From NCBI GenBank assembly GCA_020055645.1, contig CM034548.1:34584201-34648200 (forward strand): a DNA stretch of 64,000 nt, given 5' to 3'. Positions 11,504-25,700 of this stretch are shown piece after piece (position 1 is the first letter of the stretch; the number at the start of each line of letters is the position of its first letter). The DNA is from Tomocerus qinae (Eukaryota > Arthropoda > Collembola > Entomobryomorpha > Tomoceridae). The notes beneath the pieces were generated by a model. That model was not told the origin of the DNA. It was given only the letters and a program-made list of their open reading frames with translations, and ran no database searches. A program made the translations under genes and the position numbers.

Positions 11504-14500
11504 GTAAGAACGTGGGATGTGCAAATGTATGTAAGTATCTTTGTAATTCTATTCCCTTCTGTTTGCTCCTTTTCTCTATGTACCTCAACAATATTTGATG
11601 ATACAAGTTTCTGGCTGAAGGGAACAAACACAGTTACATAAATTGCTCTGCAATCCGAAAGTCCTCGCCTTCTTTCCCGAAATCTTATATCAAAAGCATT
11701 TATATGTCTACAATTGATCGCGTCCTACGTCTGTATTGAGTGGGCACAAAATTGGATATAAGTACAGATAAATCGTGGTCGAATGAATATATATTATTAG
11801 TATGGAGTACAAATACATTCTGATTTATTGAGAACTTCCACTTCATATGCATGAACGTGTGCTATTTACTGACATGTTTGAATCCCTGTTATGAGTAAGT
11901 ACTTATTGTTGTGATGATGAAGAGCATGACGTTTTCCAGTTCTTTCAAGATTCCACAGAGTCAGAAATGTCAATCATTTCTAAATTCCGCCCAACTGTGA
12001 AAATAAAGTTGAACCTGTAGGAGAAGAGACTTGAAATCGAATAAACTTAAGATCTGTTTGGAAATCGTATTATTTCTCCTTGTCTCTTATATAATATCTG
12101 CTTTATTGCTTTGTTCTTGTCAGTAATCCTCTTCTCTCTCTCTCTAGCATCTCTATCATGAATGTTATATATTTAATAATGTTTTAACTTTCTTTAGACA
12201 TATAAGTATTTAATTACATAAGTAGAAGTATAGACAAGTCATAAGTCTGAACAGAATCCTTAACCTTATAAACGAGATATCTATTTATATGCAACTAACA
12301 TAATTATAGTAGTAGAAGTACCTAATAATATTAGAAGTATAGAAGTATGGTGATGCTGTCAGAATACAAAATATTGAACACATTGGTTCTTAAAGCTTAG
12401 GAATAAATCTCACAAATGAAAGTAGGCGTTCATCATGTTTAAGGACCTAATTAGCTCTAAGTTCGACAAAATCAAAAGGTTCCCTTTATAGCTATAAGTA
12501 GCTAAGGGAGCTATAAATTAGCATACTTACATATAGACATACTTTATACTTTGTAAGTATTTATAAGATGTATACTTACACTGTTCTATATTTGACCTTA
12601 TACTTCTAATTCCTAAAAATGTCTTTCCAATTGAATTTATTCATATGTAAATCAAGGAAAGCGCGTCATAGAAGATAACCAAATTTCAAGAATGATAGAA
12701 TTCCAACAGTTGTACCTATTTACTAGCGTATACATAATACCTTTCCTAGTACACCAATTTGTTTCGACAAGCATAACTTGGTAACGTGTAGGCGGAGAAA
12801 ATAAGTGGGCAATAAGATATAAATCGATTCCAATGCTGTATGAAAACTTGTGTAGCGTTCCCAGCAAACGTATTTTTTTAAAAATTACATTTTCTACATT
12901 GGCTACCAATTGTATAGTCAATGTATTGGCTAAAAAACGTTATAGGGTATTTACATACTTATTTTTCATTTTCTTAGTGGTCATTTGAAATAACAGATGG
13001 TTACAATGTCAAAGAATGGGGAAATATTCATGTCGTTATTTAAAGATACTTGCAATGACACTATTTTAATGTTATTACGTTTTATTTATTAAGTTTTAAT
13101 AATGTAGTGTAATTTCAATAGTTTGTCAGTAGTAGACAACTTTTTATTTCGTAAATTTAGTTTTTTGTGCAGAGTCAAGAATTACTCATTGTTATAAGGA
13201 GATGGAGAAATGAACAATTTACTTAAAATATCTTTAAAATGATAAGATAGTGGGAAATGGGGGGTTATAAAATAGTGAGAGGGGGGAGTTACGGAAAGGA
13301 TGGCGGAGTTGCAAATATGGTATTTAATTTACAATGGAATGGGAAAGGAATTCTTTTAAGATTTGGACCGCTTGCTATTTCTTGAGTTAAATGACTAGGG
13401 CAGTTGGGAAGTTAGGAAAGTTAGTTCTGTGAGGTTGAGGATAAAAGAATCTAAGAAGCAGGGTGTGGAAGAATTTGTAATAGTAGAAGGTAAAATTAGA
13501 AGGCGGCTCGCTTGAGTTGAAGCACGTAGCTCCCACATACAACAATAAGCTGATGTCATTTAAGCACCTTTGATGTGTGGAGGCATTGGTGCAAGACAAA
13601 TGCCTACAAAGAATAAATTACTGAAATAGTTCAAGTTAAGTTTAATAGTTTAGTCAGTTATGCAGAAATAAAGAACTGCCCTGGTTTGCTAGACATTGAA
13701 TTGTCATGTTTTGCCCAAATTGTAGAATTACGTCCAATTGGGCGAAGATGTAGTTCATTAGACTTTCTGTTCTGGTTGTTCGGTTAGGTAGATTTTAAAT
13801 AGCCAGAGGTAGTACAGAGAAAAGGAAAAACAAAACTTTTCGGTGTTCCGTTCTCCGACTGCACAAAATAGAATGCCATTGCAAATACTTACTACTTTAC
13901 TACTGCTCTGCCAACTGTTTCACGATGCGCAGTTTGAGATTTTGCGAAATGAAACCCATATGGATACCTAGTATAAATTTTTATGTCATAACTTGACTTG
14001 AGTGAAAGTTGGTTATGCAGCGTCCTACTCAGACCTAGTGCATTACATCTACTATGTACTTATTGAAATTCTCAATGCTACTCTTTATGCACTCTACACT
14101 GGCCCCTAACTCACTCATCACAATATTTAAACATTTTTACTATGTGCACACAAGAAAAGGCACAAAAGCACAATCTGCTTCATCGTTAGTTACACTATTT
14201 TATTGCTTTATATCAAAGAAACTGACATTGTAAAAAATTGAGACTCTTCTTACTCAGACTGCATCCTTCTTAGTACATGCAATTCATTATTCTTGCCAAA
14301 AAAGGGCAGACTGCCAACAAAAATGATAAATAAATGCCTTTCTGTGTAGCTAATTGTTTCATATGATTTATTCCAATAAATTCATCTTATTTTATAGACT
14401 AAATTACTGAAATTATTACTTTTTCAATGATGCCTACACATAATTGTAAAACTATACTGTCTACTAAAATATATCTAAAATTTACGAACGAAACGTGAAT

Positions 14501-14977
14501 GAAAACTAATATTATAATGATGTGGTAAGATTTTAAAGTTTTTTTCAGTATACGTAAGCAATTTCAGTTTAAAGGAAACGGAAGGTGGGAGTATGAAATT
14601 TATGAGTGGAAATAAAAAGTTGATTAAAGAAAAGGTCAGGGCAATCTATTTATTTATTTTTGATATTGGAAGGAAGAGGAAAAAGGCACTTGCGTACTTA
14701 AGGGACATCGTGTATTGAATATAGTTTAGGCATGACTTATTATAAATGTTTGGTTAGGTATATGGCAGTATTGGGAGAAATGGTAATGAGATAGGCTTTT
14801 GTAGTAGCAGGATGTAAAAGTATTTTTATTATGTGATAGGATATAGTTGGAGCTAACAATAAGTGCTTAGTGCATAAGTAGATAAGCCTACTTGAGGATA
14901 TGGCCACATCTTGGCGTATTTTATTGCGTAATATAGTGAAAGGGTAAAAGATTGGGATTCGTCAAGTGAAGCCAGGA

Positions 14978-15036
14978 TGACGTCAGGTCGAGTTTCTATA
15001 TAAAAAGAGTTTTCACCCTCGCGAAAGCACTCTGCA
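14978..15036 (+). promoter_or_regulatory. Core promoter: CRE, TATA box and initiator-like start
   Basis: A full palindromic cAMP-response element TGACGTCA (14978-14985) is followed by TATATAAAAAG (14997-15007). An initiator-like CTGCAGTCA lies around 15036, with an alternative start near 15029 that gives more usual TATA spacing. What follows has no ATG for several hundred nucleotides, as expected of a leader. The nearest recognised plus-strand gene downstream is AstA, 11.7 kb away, whose first coding exon begins with a splice acceptor. Assigning this promoter to AstA is inference. Confidence 0.55.
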
Positions 15037-15654
15037 GTCAACTTTGCCGTGTCCTGACAAGCGTTGGAACGTCTTACAAACATACTCAGGGACTGTTTAC
15101 TATATATTACACTCTCCCACTCAGATATTTTTACTTCCTGACGAGAGGAGGAGGCTTTTATCCCGCACTTGCATTATAGCTGAAGAGGTGGAAAGAACAA
15201 GTTTGAGACAGAGCAGGCAGAATTATAACGAGGATCAAACAGGAACTCGCCACAAGAGAGAAAGTCGAATTAGTTGTCCAGGCAAGATATTCCGAGCCGC
15301 CTCTTTCTTTCACTCCCCGTCATCTTTTCCCCAGTTTACACCCTCCCAACCGACTCTCTCACTCACTCACTCTAACCCAGTTCCAGCTTCACACCAAGTA
15401 AACCAAATCTAACCAAGCTTAGCCACTCTGCTCATTGCCTCCTGTCTGCCTCCATCTCAGTATAGTCAAGCCACGATTTCCGCTCAAAGCTCTTTTCACT
15501 CCAATTCTATTCAAGTGTACATCTACTACTCAACCTCCCAACCAGCCACCAAACTGACACACAAATACTGCTGTTCTGCACTATTCTCATTCCCGAATCA
15601 ACCCTACGGAGCCAATTCATTTCTAAACACCTGTTGACCATCGCCTCACTATAA
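15036..15654 (+). other. Putative 5' untranslated leader exon (ATG-free)
   Basis: No ATG occurs anywhere in these 619 nt, and the ATG-free stretch continues to about 15766. That is very unlikely by chance and typical of a real 5' leader. The segment is more GC-rich than its surroundings and strongly pyrimidine-rich in its second half. It ends at a plausible donor, CTATAAAG/gtactt. It sits immediately downstream of the CRE-TATA promoter. It could be the distal first exon of AstA or of an unrecognised plus-strand gene. Confidence 0.5.
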
Positions 15655-17462
15655 AGGTACTTAAAAATTTTAACTATTTTTTACCATTTCACTCTACAAA
15701 CGCTTTCTCTATTAGAAATAAGCAATTCTTTATTCTTTCTCTGTTATAGTAGCAATACATCCCAAAATTATATGTGCATCTCAATAATACGTAGACTCCG
15801 TCATTTCTATTAATTTCTTTCATCTCATTTCCAATCTGTAACAAGGAATCTCAACCATACAGAAAATTACTTTTTAAATCTTTCATGATAAACTTTTTAA
15901 GCTTCTCCTTTATTCCATTACTTCATAGCATGAAACCGGCTTTGCTTCTAACTCGTTGGAATTTTAAAGCATAGAGATTCATAACTAAAACCGCATTGTC
16001 TAAGAACATACTCAAAATAGTCTATGTTTGATTTTTGATATTAAAAGTCAAATCCCTTGAAATGAATAAGCATAGCTTCGGCATCTCATATTGAAAATCG
16101 TGCATCCTTTTTGCAAATACTATTTAGAAATAAGTGCAAACATACTAGCATATCCAAATACCATAAAATTGATGATATTCCTATCTGTATGATGTAATTA
16201 CAGTAGATCTTTTATTCTTTGTCATCTTTTGTGTTGTAAAAAAGTTGGGGAATACTGACAAACTTTCAGAAATCTTATTTTTTAATTTTTCGTACATTAA
16301 TATAAGACGTCAAAGCATTTTGACTAATGTAAATGAATATTTTAAATGGCGATTCCTAAATTCTAAAGTCATAAAAGTGAAAAATTATTGCCCTCACTTT
16401 TTACTCAATCATAGCATCTCCTGAAATAAATATAGAATGGAATCATTAACCAATGCAAAAGTATTTTCAGCCTCTGATAATGAAAATTTGTGTTGATGTA
16501 GTTTCGATGTCTAAATCGCTAGAAGTTATTTCTTGTATTAGAGGCAGAACCTAAGTTTATAGTGCATTACTCTACATACGGTAAAACTGTAGGGGGCTAA
16601 GCTCATCTGCGTTGGTTAGTGTTAACTTTTAGGTACTTTTTGGTGGCGTTCATGAAAGCTGTGTATTATTTGCATCTGCTCATCTTTAGAATTTTAGTAC
16701 CAAGGTATTCCATTTCATTTTTGGATCTAAACTCTCGATCACCTAACTGGCATGATTTGTATCATATTTACAATATAAATGTTATTGGCATACACCCAAT
16801 TCTTACTTCATCATTATGTAGTATCAACATCAAAAGTTTTGCATTTGTTTGTCTAAAATGTTAAATTTGCATAAAATTGACAAAGGATTTGTTTTTCATA
16901 TTATGAGAGGAAGCAGAGGCCATAGCAATAATGCAATCTCATTGAATTTAATGGTATGTACATTGAAGCGAGAGCCATTGGTCCATTACACTCTTACATC
17001 CGCTGCCTTTCCCATCTACTCGTGTATTCCCATCTTTTGAGTAAGACTGCGGAGCTAGGAAAAGTTTTCTGGGGAACTTACAGACGTATGTTGTGGACGG
17101 AATTTCCCATTTTCAGAATTGGTTTCTTGGCTAATATTATCAAGTTGCCTCCGAGTAATAGTATTATACCGAAAGTAATAAATACAGGGTCAAATCCTAT
17201 GAGTTTTCTTTCAAGGTTAGTTTCCAAATGTCTTTATAATCTCCTTTTACAAAATATTGGAGACTTTGCCCAAAAAAGAAGCTTAAGAAAGTGATAATAT
17301 AGCTAGAAGACAAAAACCTAAATGAGTTTACCTGTTGATACGAATTCTACTATATTGTAGAAAATATCACTATGAAATAGATGATATATATTTTGTTGGA
17401 TAGCTAGTTAGTTTGTCAAAGTAAAATAGAAGGTTCATATAACATGGGAGTCAATTTCTTGC

Positions 17463-17560
17463 AGGCGACAGTGAGAGGAGATTGTAGAGCCGGAGGATAG
17501 TTGAGTTGGTAAACCGTGAGCAAATAGAAATTCCACTTCAAACCAACCACAACTAGGTAG
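17463..17560 (+). repeat. tRNA-like (SINE-head) relic
   Basis: TAGTTGAGTTGG (17498-17509) fits an RNA polymerase III A box. CTTCAAACC (17536-17544) is a weak B box, about 38 nt downstream as in tRNA genes. No cloverleaf with a clear anticodon stem can be drawn, so this is a tRNA-derived repeat fragment rather than a functional tRNA. Confidence 0.25.
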
Positions 17561-20500
17561 CCACTTATTAGAAAATTTAAACCAAGAGGGGACTATTGAG
17601 ACCAAGAGTTAGTAGTAGTTCTTTGGTCATTTGTTCATGTCGAAATCAATTCTTGGAGTGAAACAAATACATAGGAATCCCTACGAAGGGAAATTACATC
17701 AACCTACTCAATGTACATAAAAAGGAACAAAGAGAAAGGAGATTTAATGGGACAAATATCCTGGAGTGCTTCTTCTGACTTTTATCTCTAATGTATCTCT
17801 TTCATCCTAGTAATAGTTCTATTGAACTCTGTTTGAACTACATCACCACAAAAAGACTGGCTGGACACTACTATACACCAAGAGCAACTGGTGTTATATA
17901 AACCAAACCAATTATTCCTGGTATTCGTTCTACTATGTCCACACCAGAATAAATCTGCCCATAAATACATACAAGTTGAATAAAGACATATAAAAATGAT
18001 TATTGAACATAAGATCATCGCATGCTACAATGGTTTTAAATTGCTCACATCGGTTTCTCAGTCTAAGTAGCAGCATCATGTTCAGCCTTGTATCATTCAT
18101 TCTGTAACATCAAATCCATAAAAGTAGACTTGTATTTAGGAGCAATGTAAAAATATGTTATAGGGACAGCTTTTAAAAGAAATGTTATATTTTTATTTCC
18201 AAAGAGATTCTAAAAAGTTTGACAAACCTTGAGTTTGGTTTTCACTACTTACTAACTTTATCAATACCATAAAAATAGTTAATAACAAAGTACGAAGTTG
18301 TACATTGACACACTAAATGACAAAAGAATCTCATCAAAGAATCTCAACAGTAAACTTGCCCACCTTTGAATGTATTTCAAAGGTAGGAAATTTTACAACG
18401 TTTACCTTGTATTATTTAGTGAAGCGTTTACTAAATCATTTATTTTGATATGTTAATACATACTGGGCAAAAAAGTTTTAACATATATATTCTAATAATA
18501 ATTTGTTTGTTTTAAATGATGAGTCAGTGGTGGTGAGAATAGTAAGAAACGTTTATTATTCCGCATCTGCATAAAAATGGAGAGACAGAAAATGCGGAGA
18601 ATGTCGAAATTGATGTCGGTTTATGTTTGTTGGTCTTGTTGGTTGAGGGAAGAAATTGTAGGGTAAAGCCAAGTGCATGTTCGTGCTTAAGTTTAGAGAG
18701 AGTTTAGTATAGGGAGAGTAATATTTGGTGAAAAACAATTGTGAATCCGACAGGAGGACTCAGGTTGAGATTGTACTGCACCAGGAGGATTTGTTAGCTC
18801 CTGATTCTTACTTATTTAAAAAAGATTATATGAAATGTCATGTCAGCGTCAACGGAAGGAGCGAAGAAAAATAGGACAAGCTTGCAAATTGGAGTGAGAA
18901 TAGTAAGTCCCTGAGAATCGTGCGGATATTAGGTGAGATGCATTGTGATGGTAGTTTGGCAAATACACGGAGACGGGAGGCAGCTGTCCTTCTGCAGATA
19001 TTCTTCAGGATAAATGTAAAACAGTTGTCAGAACTCAGTCAGTACACATAAAAGTGCAGTATAACAATCTCCGTTCTAATAATAGAGAAAAGTTGATGAT
19101 AATTCGGAAACATATGTTCAGAACAAGAGAGATGTGAAGGACAAATGTAAGGAATTCATGTTCAACACATTATGACGCATTCCGAACGACCAGAGAAAGA
19201 GCCAATTCCCATTAATTGCCGTGAAAACGTGTTTGTGTAAATGAGTTTCGGTGAGGGAAAAGAATTGACTTGACTTTTGGATTGATTTGACTTGTGAAAC
19301 ACAAACTCCCAGCTTTCTCCTATCTTCAGCAGTTGAACCCACTATACACATACATCATTTAGTACACTAAATGTAGACTTCTATGCTTTGCTTGCATTGC
19401 TCGCACACTAAAATTAAATTTAGTGAGCAATCCCAGAAAATTGTAGGGGGAAAGCGAGTGCGATGGAAGGGAAAGTCATTTCACAATAAAAAAACAAAGT
19501 GGAGGTTATAAAAGACTTAAAAAAGTGTTTGCTTACACAAAGCGATGTAGATCTTTGATGAGGCTAAACATTTTAATTATTATACAACTCTCTTTTACTA
19601 TCAATTGTTGGGTTATTCCTTGGGCTATGCTATTTGTTAACAAGTTTCACTCATTTATGTACCTAATTCATGTCATTTAGTGAAAGTGATATTATCTCCT
19701 TAGGCCGTAACTCCATCCTCGTAAAAAATGCACAAAAAGTAATACGTTGAATTAACAGCTACATGCATCGGCATTCATTCGTCCTGATTTACGACGGTTT
19801 GGTAATTACAGTGCATTTATTACTTTTTCACGATTTTGCGACGCATAAAGCTTTTGTGATAGCATGCATATAGTTTGAGAATACTTATAGGGGTAAGCTT
19901 TTGAGACGTTGTAAGTTAATACGAAAAGTTTTGATTCCAACGTGTCTTCGATTAGCACGCAAGAAAAGAAATACGAGACAAGTGAAACAACGTAGAGCTG
20001 AGACGCCTCAACTTTCCTTTTTGTCTTTCAAAACAATGTGACTTTGACATGTGGACGATCTCGAGTATTTTCGGTAGCATAACTTAACGGATGCCTAAGT
20101 TCCATTGTGTACTTTCTCTCTGTACTTTCTCTTCCTCTAGTTTTAGGTATCTACTTTTAAATAAATTACGCTTTGGTACTTGCATTTGTGAAAGGAGAGA
20201 AAGGTGAATGGCTTTCTCTAGTTTAACATAGAACAGTAGCATATATTATGAAGGCACGATTAGTCACCAAAAATAAATCTACGAACGCAGTAATAACTTG
20301 AGACAGCTAAGAAATTCCAATGTTACAGTCAGGACATAGCTAATGGTTTCATGTCACTGTAGATACAAATAGTTTGTAAGCACCATTTATTGCATCGGGA
20401 TAAAAAGCTCCTAAAATTCTATATTTCCCCAAGTTTATATAGTTCTTATTATTACTGTAGAAAACATGAAATTCTTTGTACTACAAAATTCAAGTTATTT

Positions 20501-21298
20501 CGATGCTTATTTCTTGTCCCTTCAATTATAAATATAAATCAAAATTTGCAACTAAATAAGAGCATGAGCTCTACTAACAACAGGATTCATACAATGCAAC
20601 GTAGAAACACATTTGAGTGGTTTTAGATATAAACCATTACTATATAATTTCAACTATTTTTGAGAAAATGAAATAAAAAATTGCAACTTTTTAAATACAT
20701 TTATTCTGTTTAGGGATGATATTAAGCTTGAAATTGGATGAGTTATGTATTCTTGGCAAATAAAATGTAAGGTCGATGTGTCAAATATAGAAAAGAAATT
20801 GGTTTGAGGGCAGAGAGTTGTGCAATGCTGGTTATAGGAGGATGAGTTGTATTTATTCTAGAGAAGCTGCAAGGATGAATGATTGAATAGGAGTTGCTAA
20901 ATATTTGTGCCCTTGATTTGAGGCGTGTGTGGTGGGTAAAGAAGTGCAAGAAGGTGATAATCCCTGTAACATAATATGCATAGAAATGTAGAAACATGGA
21001 ATATTTTCAAAGCTAACTAGTAAGTCGTGTAAAAGCTGTAGAAAATTACAAATAGGGACATTGTAAGCATAAGTTAGTGATGGATGTTGGTATTCGGATA
21101 TTGAAGAGTATGGGATTTGAATGTGGGAGAGTAGTTTTGGGTACATCGCAGAAGAAATTGTATTAGAAAGAAAGCGTGAGGAAAAGGGGGCTGAAGAGAA
21201 AGTGGCAAGACTCCCCACCCTGTCTCTGTAATGCGATGTGCGAAGTGTAGTCGTGTGTAAAAACCACACATACTACTTACTCTCTCCATCCCACACAC

Positions 21299-21353
21299 GA
21301 TGGTGGTGGCATAACATGGCCTATTACCAGATCAGCTCATCTCCACCACCATC
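21299..21353. repeat. Short inverted repeat with 11-bp arms
   Basis: GATGGTGGTGG (21299-21309) and CCACCACCATC (21343-21353) pair perfectly around a 33-nt loop. A consensus donor on the minus strand (gtaagtagt) lies about 25 nt beyond. Its role is unknown. Confidence 0.5.
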
Positions 21354-22252
21354 AACGTAGAAAGCACAGCAATGGTCGTTATAAGTATAGAATGAAATAG
21401 AAAAGTTGGATGCAGACAGACAAGCCAAGAAAGCAACAGACGGACTGAACGGAATTCACAGCATATGGTTGACGGTTCATGCAAAGATGAAATGCATCTT
21501 GACAAGGGCAGAATGAATCTTTGGCTGGGTTCAAATCAATTTTATTCACTTTTGTCATGTTATAACCTAATCTGACGTTGTTCACTAGCTCTTCTATGTC
21601 TTAATTACATTATCCTAGATTCAACTCTCTTCGATTCACAATTTCCTCTAGCCGAGCTATCTAATTTTAATTAGAATATCTAATAGCAAAATAAACACGG
21701 TAGTTGTAGTACCTACTCAATAATTGTACAGCTTCTGGATGGAATCCTTAACCTACTAATTGCAGAAATGGAGTGTGTGAGATGAGGAAATTTCCTCGCA
21801 CGGAATGTTAACTAATGACATGATTAATAGGTTCAGTTTCTCTTGGTATTTATTCACTAGAGAGTGGGTTGTATGTGTGTGTGGGATTTGAAAGGAATGG
21901 TGAATAATTCGACTGATTGACTCATCCAATATGTAGAGTAGGTACTGGAGCTAATCTCCTTTTCGGGTTTGCGACACCAAGTGTCAGAAAGAAAGGGAGA
22001 GACAATTGACGTCGACAATCAAAGTCCTTGCCAATTAACTTCTCTGTCAAATCCTGTCTTGCCTTTCACCATGATTGGACAATGGGAAGAGCCAGCTGAA
22101 GAAATATCAGTTAGCATTGTAAATAAGTAACTGATTTAAATTGCGAAGCCACCCTTCACGTTCACATCAGAATTTCCTTGTGAATGACTTCCATGACTTT
22201 TCAATTATCCACTCATAAATATGTCTCTGTCGGGTGGGAGTCACTGAGCTGA

Positions 22253-22772
22253 ACTATATAGACCCTTTTAACTACTCACTCTGTGGACTCACATCAAATG
22301 TAAATGCAACTCAATTGCTTCTGAGATGACACCACAACAACTCAGATACCAAACGACACGACGTCTAACGAACGAAGACAGCTCCTTTCTCACAAACGGC
22401 TTCCCATTCTATCCAACTCAAATATCAACTCGATTTATTTCATTCTCCTCTCACCCCTTACACTCCAAGGCCTAATAACTACTTCCCGTCTACACTCTCA
22501 CTTTTCTTATTCCATCGATTGCTCACACAATTTTTACTCTCCTACAAAAGTCAACCCGAAATACTACTCACAAACTACATCTGAAATTCAGTTATTAGTA
22601 CAAGGTCTACTACAGCAAAGATCCATTACTCCAATAGTTATTAAGTTACTCCTAAAAATTGTAGATACATACCTTGTGGTTAATTTTCAGTGTAAAGTTG
22701 GCCACCCTTTATTACTTTCACTTGGAGAAAGTTGAGATATTTATCTATCATTGGCTAAATTGAGTTTACCCG
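22253..22772 (+). promoter_or_regulatory. Second putative promoter and leader exon
   Basis: TATATAG (22255 region) is followed about 30 nt later by an initiator-like ACTCACTCTG. Then comes a pyrimidine-rich segment that lacks ATG from about 22328 to 22803, and a near-perfect donor ACCCG/gtaagtaat after 22772. Three ATGs lie at its very start (about 22298-22327). The layout resembles the 15 kb leader. It could be an alternative, closer first exon of AstA. No coding sequence was recognised in it. Confidence 0.35.
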
Positions 22773-22779
22773 GTAAGTA

Positions 22780-25700
22780 ATTCTATTTTCCTACAGTTTA
22801 AATTATGAATTAAAACATTTAGCTGTGTTTTCTGCAAAAGAGACATCAAATAAATAATTGATATCTGAGTTAGTTAATTGGCAATAAAATTGGAAAGCTG
22901 GAGGGTATTCAGGTACTTGATGGAAAGAGGAATGAGTAGTTTATTACCAAACGGACTTTAATTGGCAATAATGAGATTATATCTTTTTGCCAACACTTAA
23001 TTTTTCTGATGGCAAATTAGTAACTGAGTAGTTTTTTTATAATTGCGGGTAGTAGCCTCAGCTTTCATTATTTATGGTTGCAGGTCAGATACGTTGAGTA
23101 GCCTATCTTGTTTCAGTTTCAGCTTACAATTTTGTAGGTTCAGGAATTGGACCATATCTTCTTTCAGATGTGATACATTGGTCATATTTATATTTATTTT
23201 CACTTACTAATTCCCTTATACATTAGCTGTATAGTTAGGAGTAACCAATTGGATAGCGTGCGTGCAAAGATTAAAGAAGACATGGGAAAATTAAGAATTA
23301 TCTGGAACATCTCCAAGGTTATGATGCAAACGTTGCGCTAGTCACGATTTCAATTTGTCGGTTTTGTTTTCTTTCATGTACAAGTATCAAGTTACGCAGA
23401 TAAAAAAGCAATGGTCAACTTTCTGGAAAAGTTTTGGGTTAGGACATAATGTTAAGCTTAGTCGTCTCACAGTATGTAATTGTAAATACCTAATACCTGG
23501 GAATTAAGATGGACACGCTACAGAGTAGAGAAAGCATAGGCAGATTTACCCCGTAACTCTTTTTGATACTACACTATCATCTTTTTTACTTACCTATGTT
23601 GCAGAAAAGTAGAACACTTCATGAATTACTCTTAGTAGTAACATCACACGAAAGGAATAGCCACGTGTTGATTTACTACAACAAAGACCAAATAAGCAAA
23701 AATAAAATTATCTGTGCTACAAACATGACATAGAGATTGGCACTATGTATTTCCACGAACCTTGTTTGATGAGAGTCTTAACTCTTTCAGAAGATAATAG
23801 AAACAATGGCGAATTGTGTGGGAAGAGACGAAAGGTACTATATATATACAGTATATACAGTACCTAATACTATGTACTTAGGAACTACTACTTAATTCTG
23901 CAAGTTCCACACAAAACAACTTTGTGCACACATAATATCATGTACTAACTAAGTAGATGTCTATTGAAACAAAGTTTCATCTAATACAGAATAGTAACTA
24001 AAATAGATTAGTTACTAGAATCCAGATGGTTTATTAAAGGAAAGGTTGCAACATTATAATCAACGTACAGACGGACAGTTGTGTGCACTTAAGTATTTCC
24101 TAGTAGTACTTCTGTGAATTTGAGTAGGCGTCTTCCATTTCCATATCTGCTGGTTGCTCCTCTATTTAACTATTCAACCTGTACTACCATAGAAGTACAT
24201 TAGTATAATAATATCACCACCATTGCGACTATTTTGCCAACTTTTACTAGCTCAACCTTCTGGAAATTTGATACGCCAATAAATTATTACATTGCCACTG
24301 AATGCGAACCTATCAATCACTTTCTATTAGGGCCTTATCCCCCTATATTTCTAAAACTGTCAGTTTGCAAAGCGAAAACAAGGTATTTTTCCAATCAATG
24401 AATTTCAGTTGGACAGGTAAATACGAAGTGATAATCATATTTATTAACATTCCATAACTTTCAAAACATTCGCTCCTAGTCCATATAAAGTTCGAGGGTT
24501 CATACAATGAGGCTACAAAGTAACTACTATTTGATTTTTGCAACATTTCACCTGTTTTGGATTTCAGTGGAATATAAAACTAATTGAAGCTATCGAGGGC
24601 ACATAGGCATAAGAAAAGTGACATGCACTAAAGTGATAATGATAATAACTGTAGCTAGACATTTTTTGTACTTACTCAATTACACAAATTAGTTTAATCT
24701 GCAATCTGCAGGATATTACTAGCCAACCCCGTAGAAATAGAAAATTTAGATACTTATATTTCCTATATGCAGATATTCATTTCTCTATTGTTCCACTAAA
24801 TCCTTTGTAATTATATACTTCAATTTTAATAGCCCCAATTGGGCACTTAGACAGGTTTACATTTATGATTGTAAATACATATTGTCCGTACTTTGGATAA
24901 GTGGCAACTGAAGGAGTATAGATATATTATTTAATATGGCTGATGCACTTGAGAAATAATGATCCAATTGCCAATTCTTTTATTGGTGCAAAATACAGAT
25001 AAATACAAATGAATAATTTATGCGTTAGGTACTAAGATACTTCTGTAATGGTTAGTTATCATTAAAAAATGTATATAGGTGTAATATAGCCGATGAAGGA
25101 TTCGTTATCGATTAGTTTTTTTCAGTCCATTCGTTGGCGAGGAATAGAAGTGTCGGATGTGATAATAATATTATAGCTTTGAGATTTTATTTTGCTGCAG
25201 CTGCCAGTTTGCAGCACTTATTATTACACTACCCAGATAGTCGCTGCCGGTGCCAAGCTGTTTGCATCAGAACCGGTGAAAGCAGGGCAAGGCAACCCTT
25301 ACTGAAACAAATAATAAAGGATTCAGTAATATATTCCTAAATCCCATAATCTTGCTCTGATACAACAACCGCCTGTGAACTTGGTTCACTTTGTGCCATG
25401 AAAATGATATTTTCTTATCGGCTCCATTGTTATTAGATCTTTTTTTACTAAGAACGCGTTATTACTACTACGTCAACTATGTGAATGTGCCTTAAGAAGC
25501 TTTTTGTTATTCTTATAATTTGCAAGTGTGCAACAATAAAAACATTGCATTGATACTGTTTTCCTTTCTTACAAGCGGTTCTTTCTGAACAAACCCTTTT
25601 TTGAACACGAAATAGCAAAATATATAGCTAATTTTAGCAATATTAATATTTCGAAATGAATAGATCCACCATGCAGAACTAAATTAGGCTTTGCAAATGT

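Larger units (their letters stand above)
8615..14975. other. No recognised gene; candidate small exons only
   Basis: Apart from the splice-bounded candidates at 9.25, 10.35 and 11.44 kb, nothing here resembles a known gene. The blocks at 13.25-13.6 and 14.57-14.98 kb are purine-rich on the plus strand. Confidence 0.4.
15655..22250. other. No recognised gene; possible intron
   Basis: AT-rich, with short ORFs of no recognised family. It includes the tRNA-like relic near 17.5 kb and a minus-strand pyrimidine-rich block at 20.74-21.3 kb. If the 15 kb leader belongs to AstA, this is intronic. Confidence 0.4.

Noticed and set aside
15044-15412. 122-codon open frame in the 15 kb leader
   Set aside because: It has no ATG at all; the apparent start is TTG. 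The ATG-free, CT-rich sequence is better explained as a 5' untranslated exon.
20743-21298. Overlapping minus-strand ORFs up to 138 codons
   Set aside because: Three frames are open at once in a pyrimidine-rich block, which reflects low stop-codon frequency rather than coding. No domain is recognisable.
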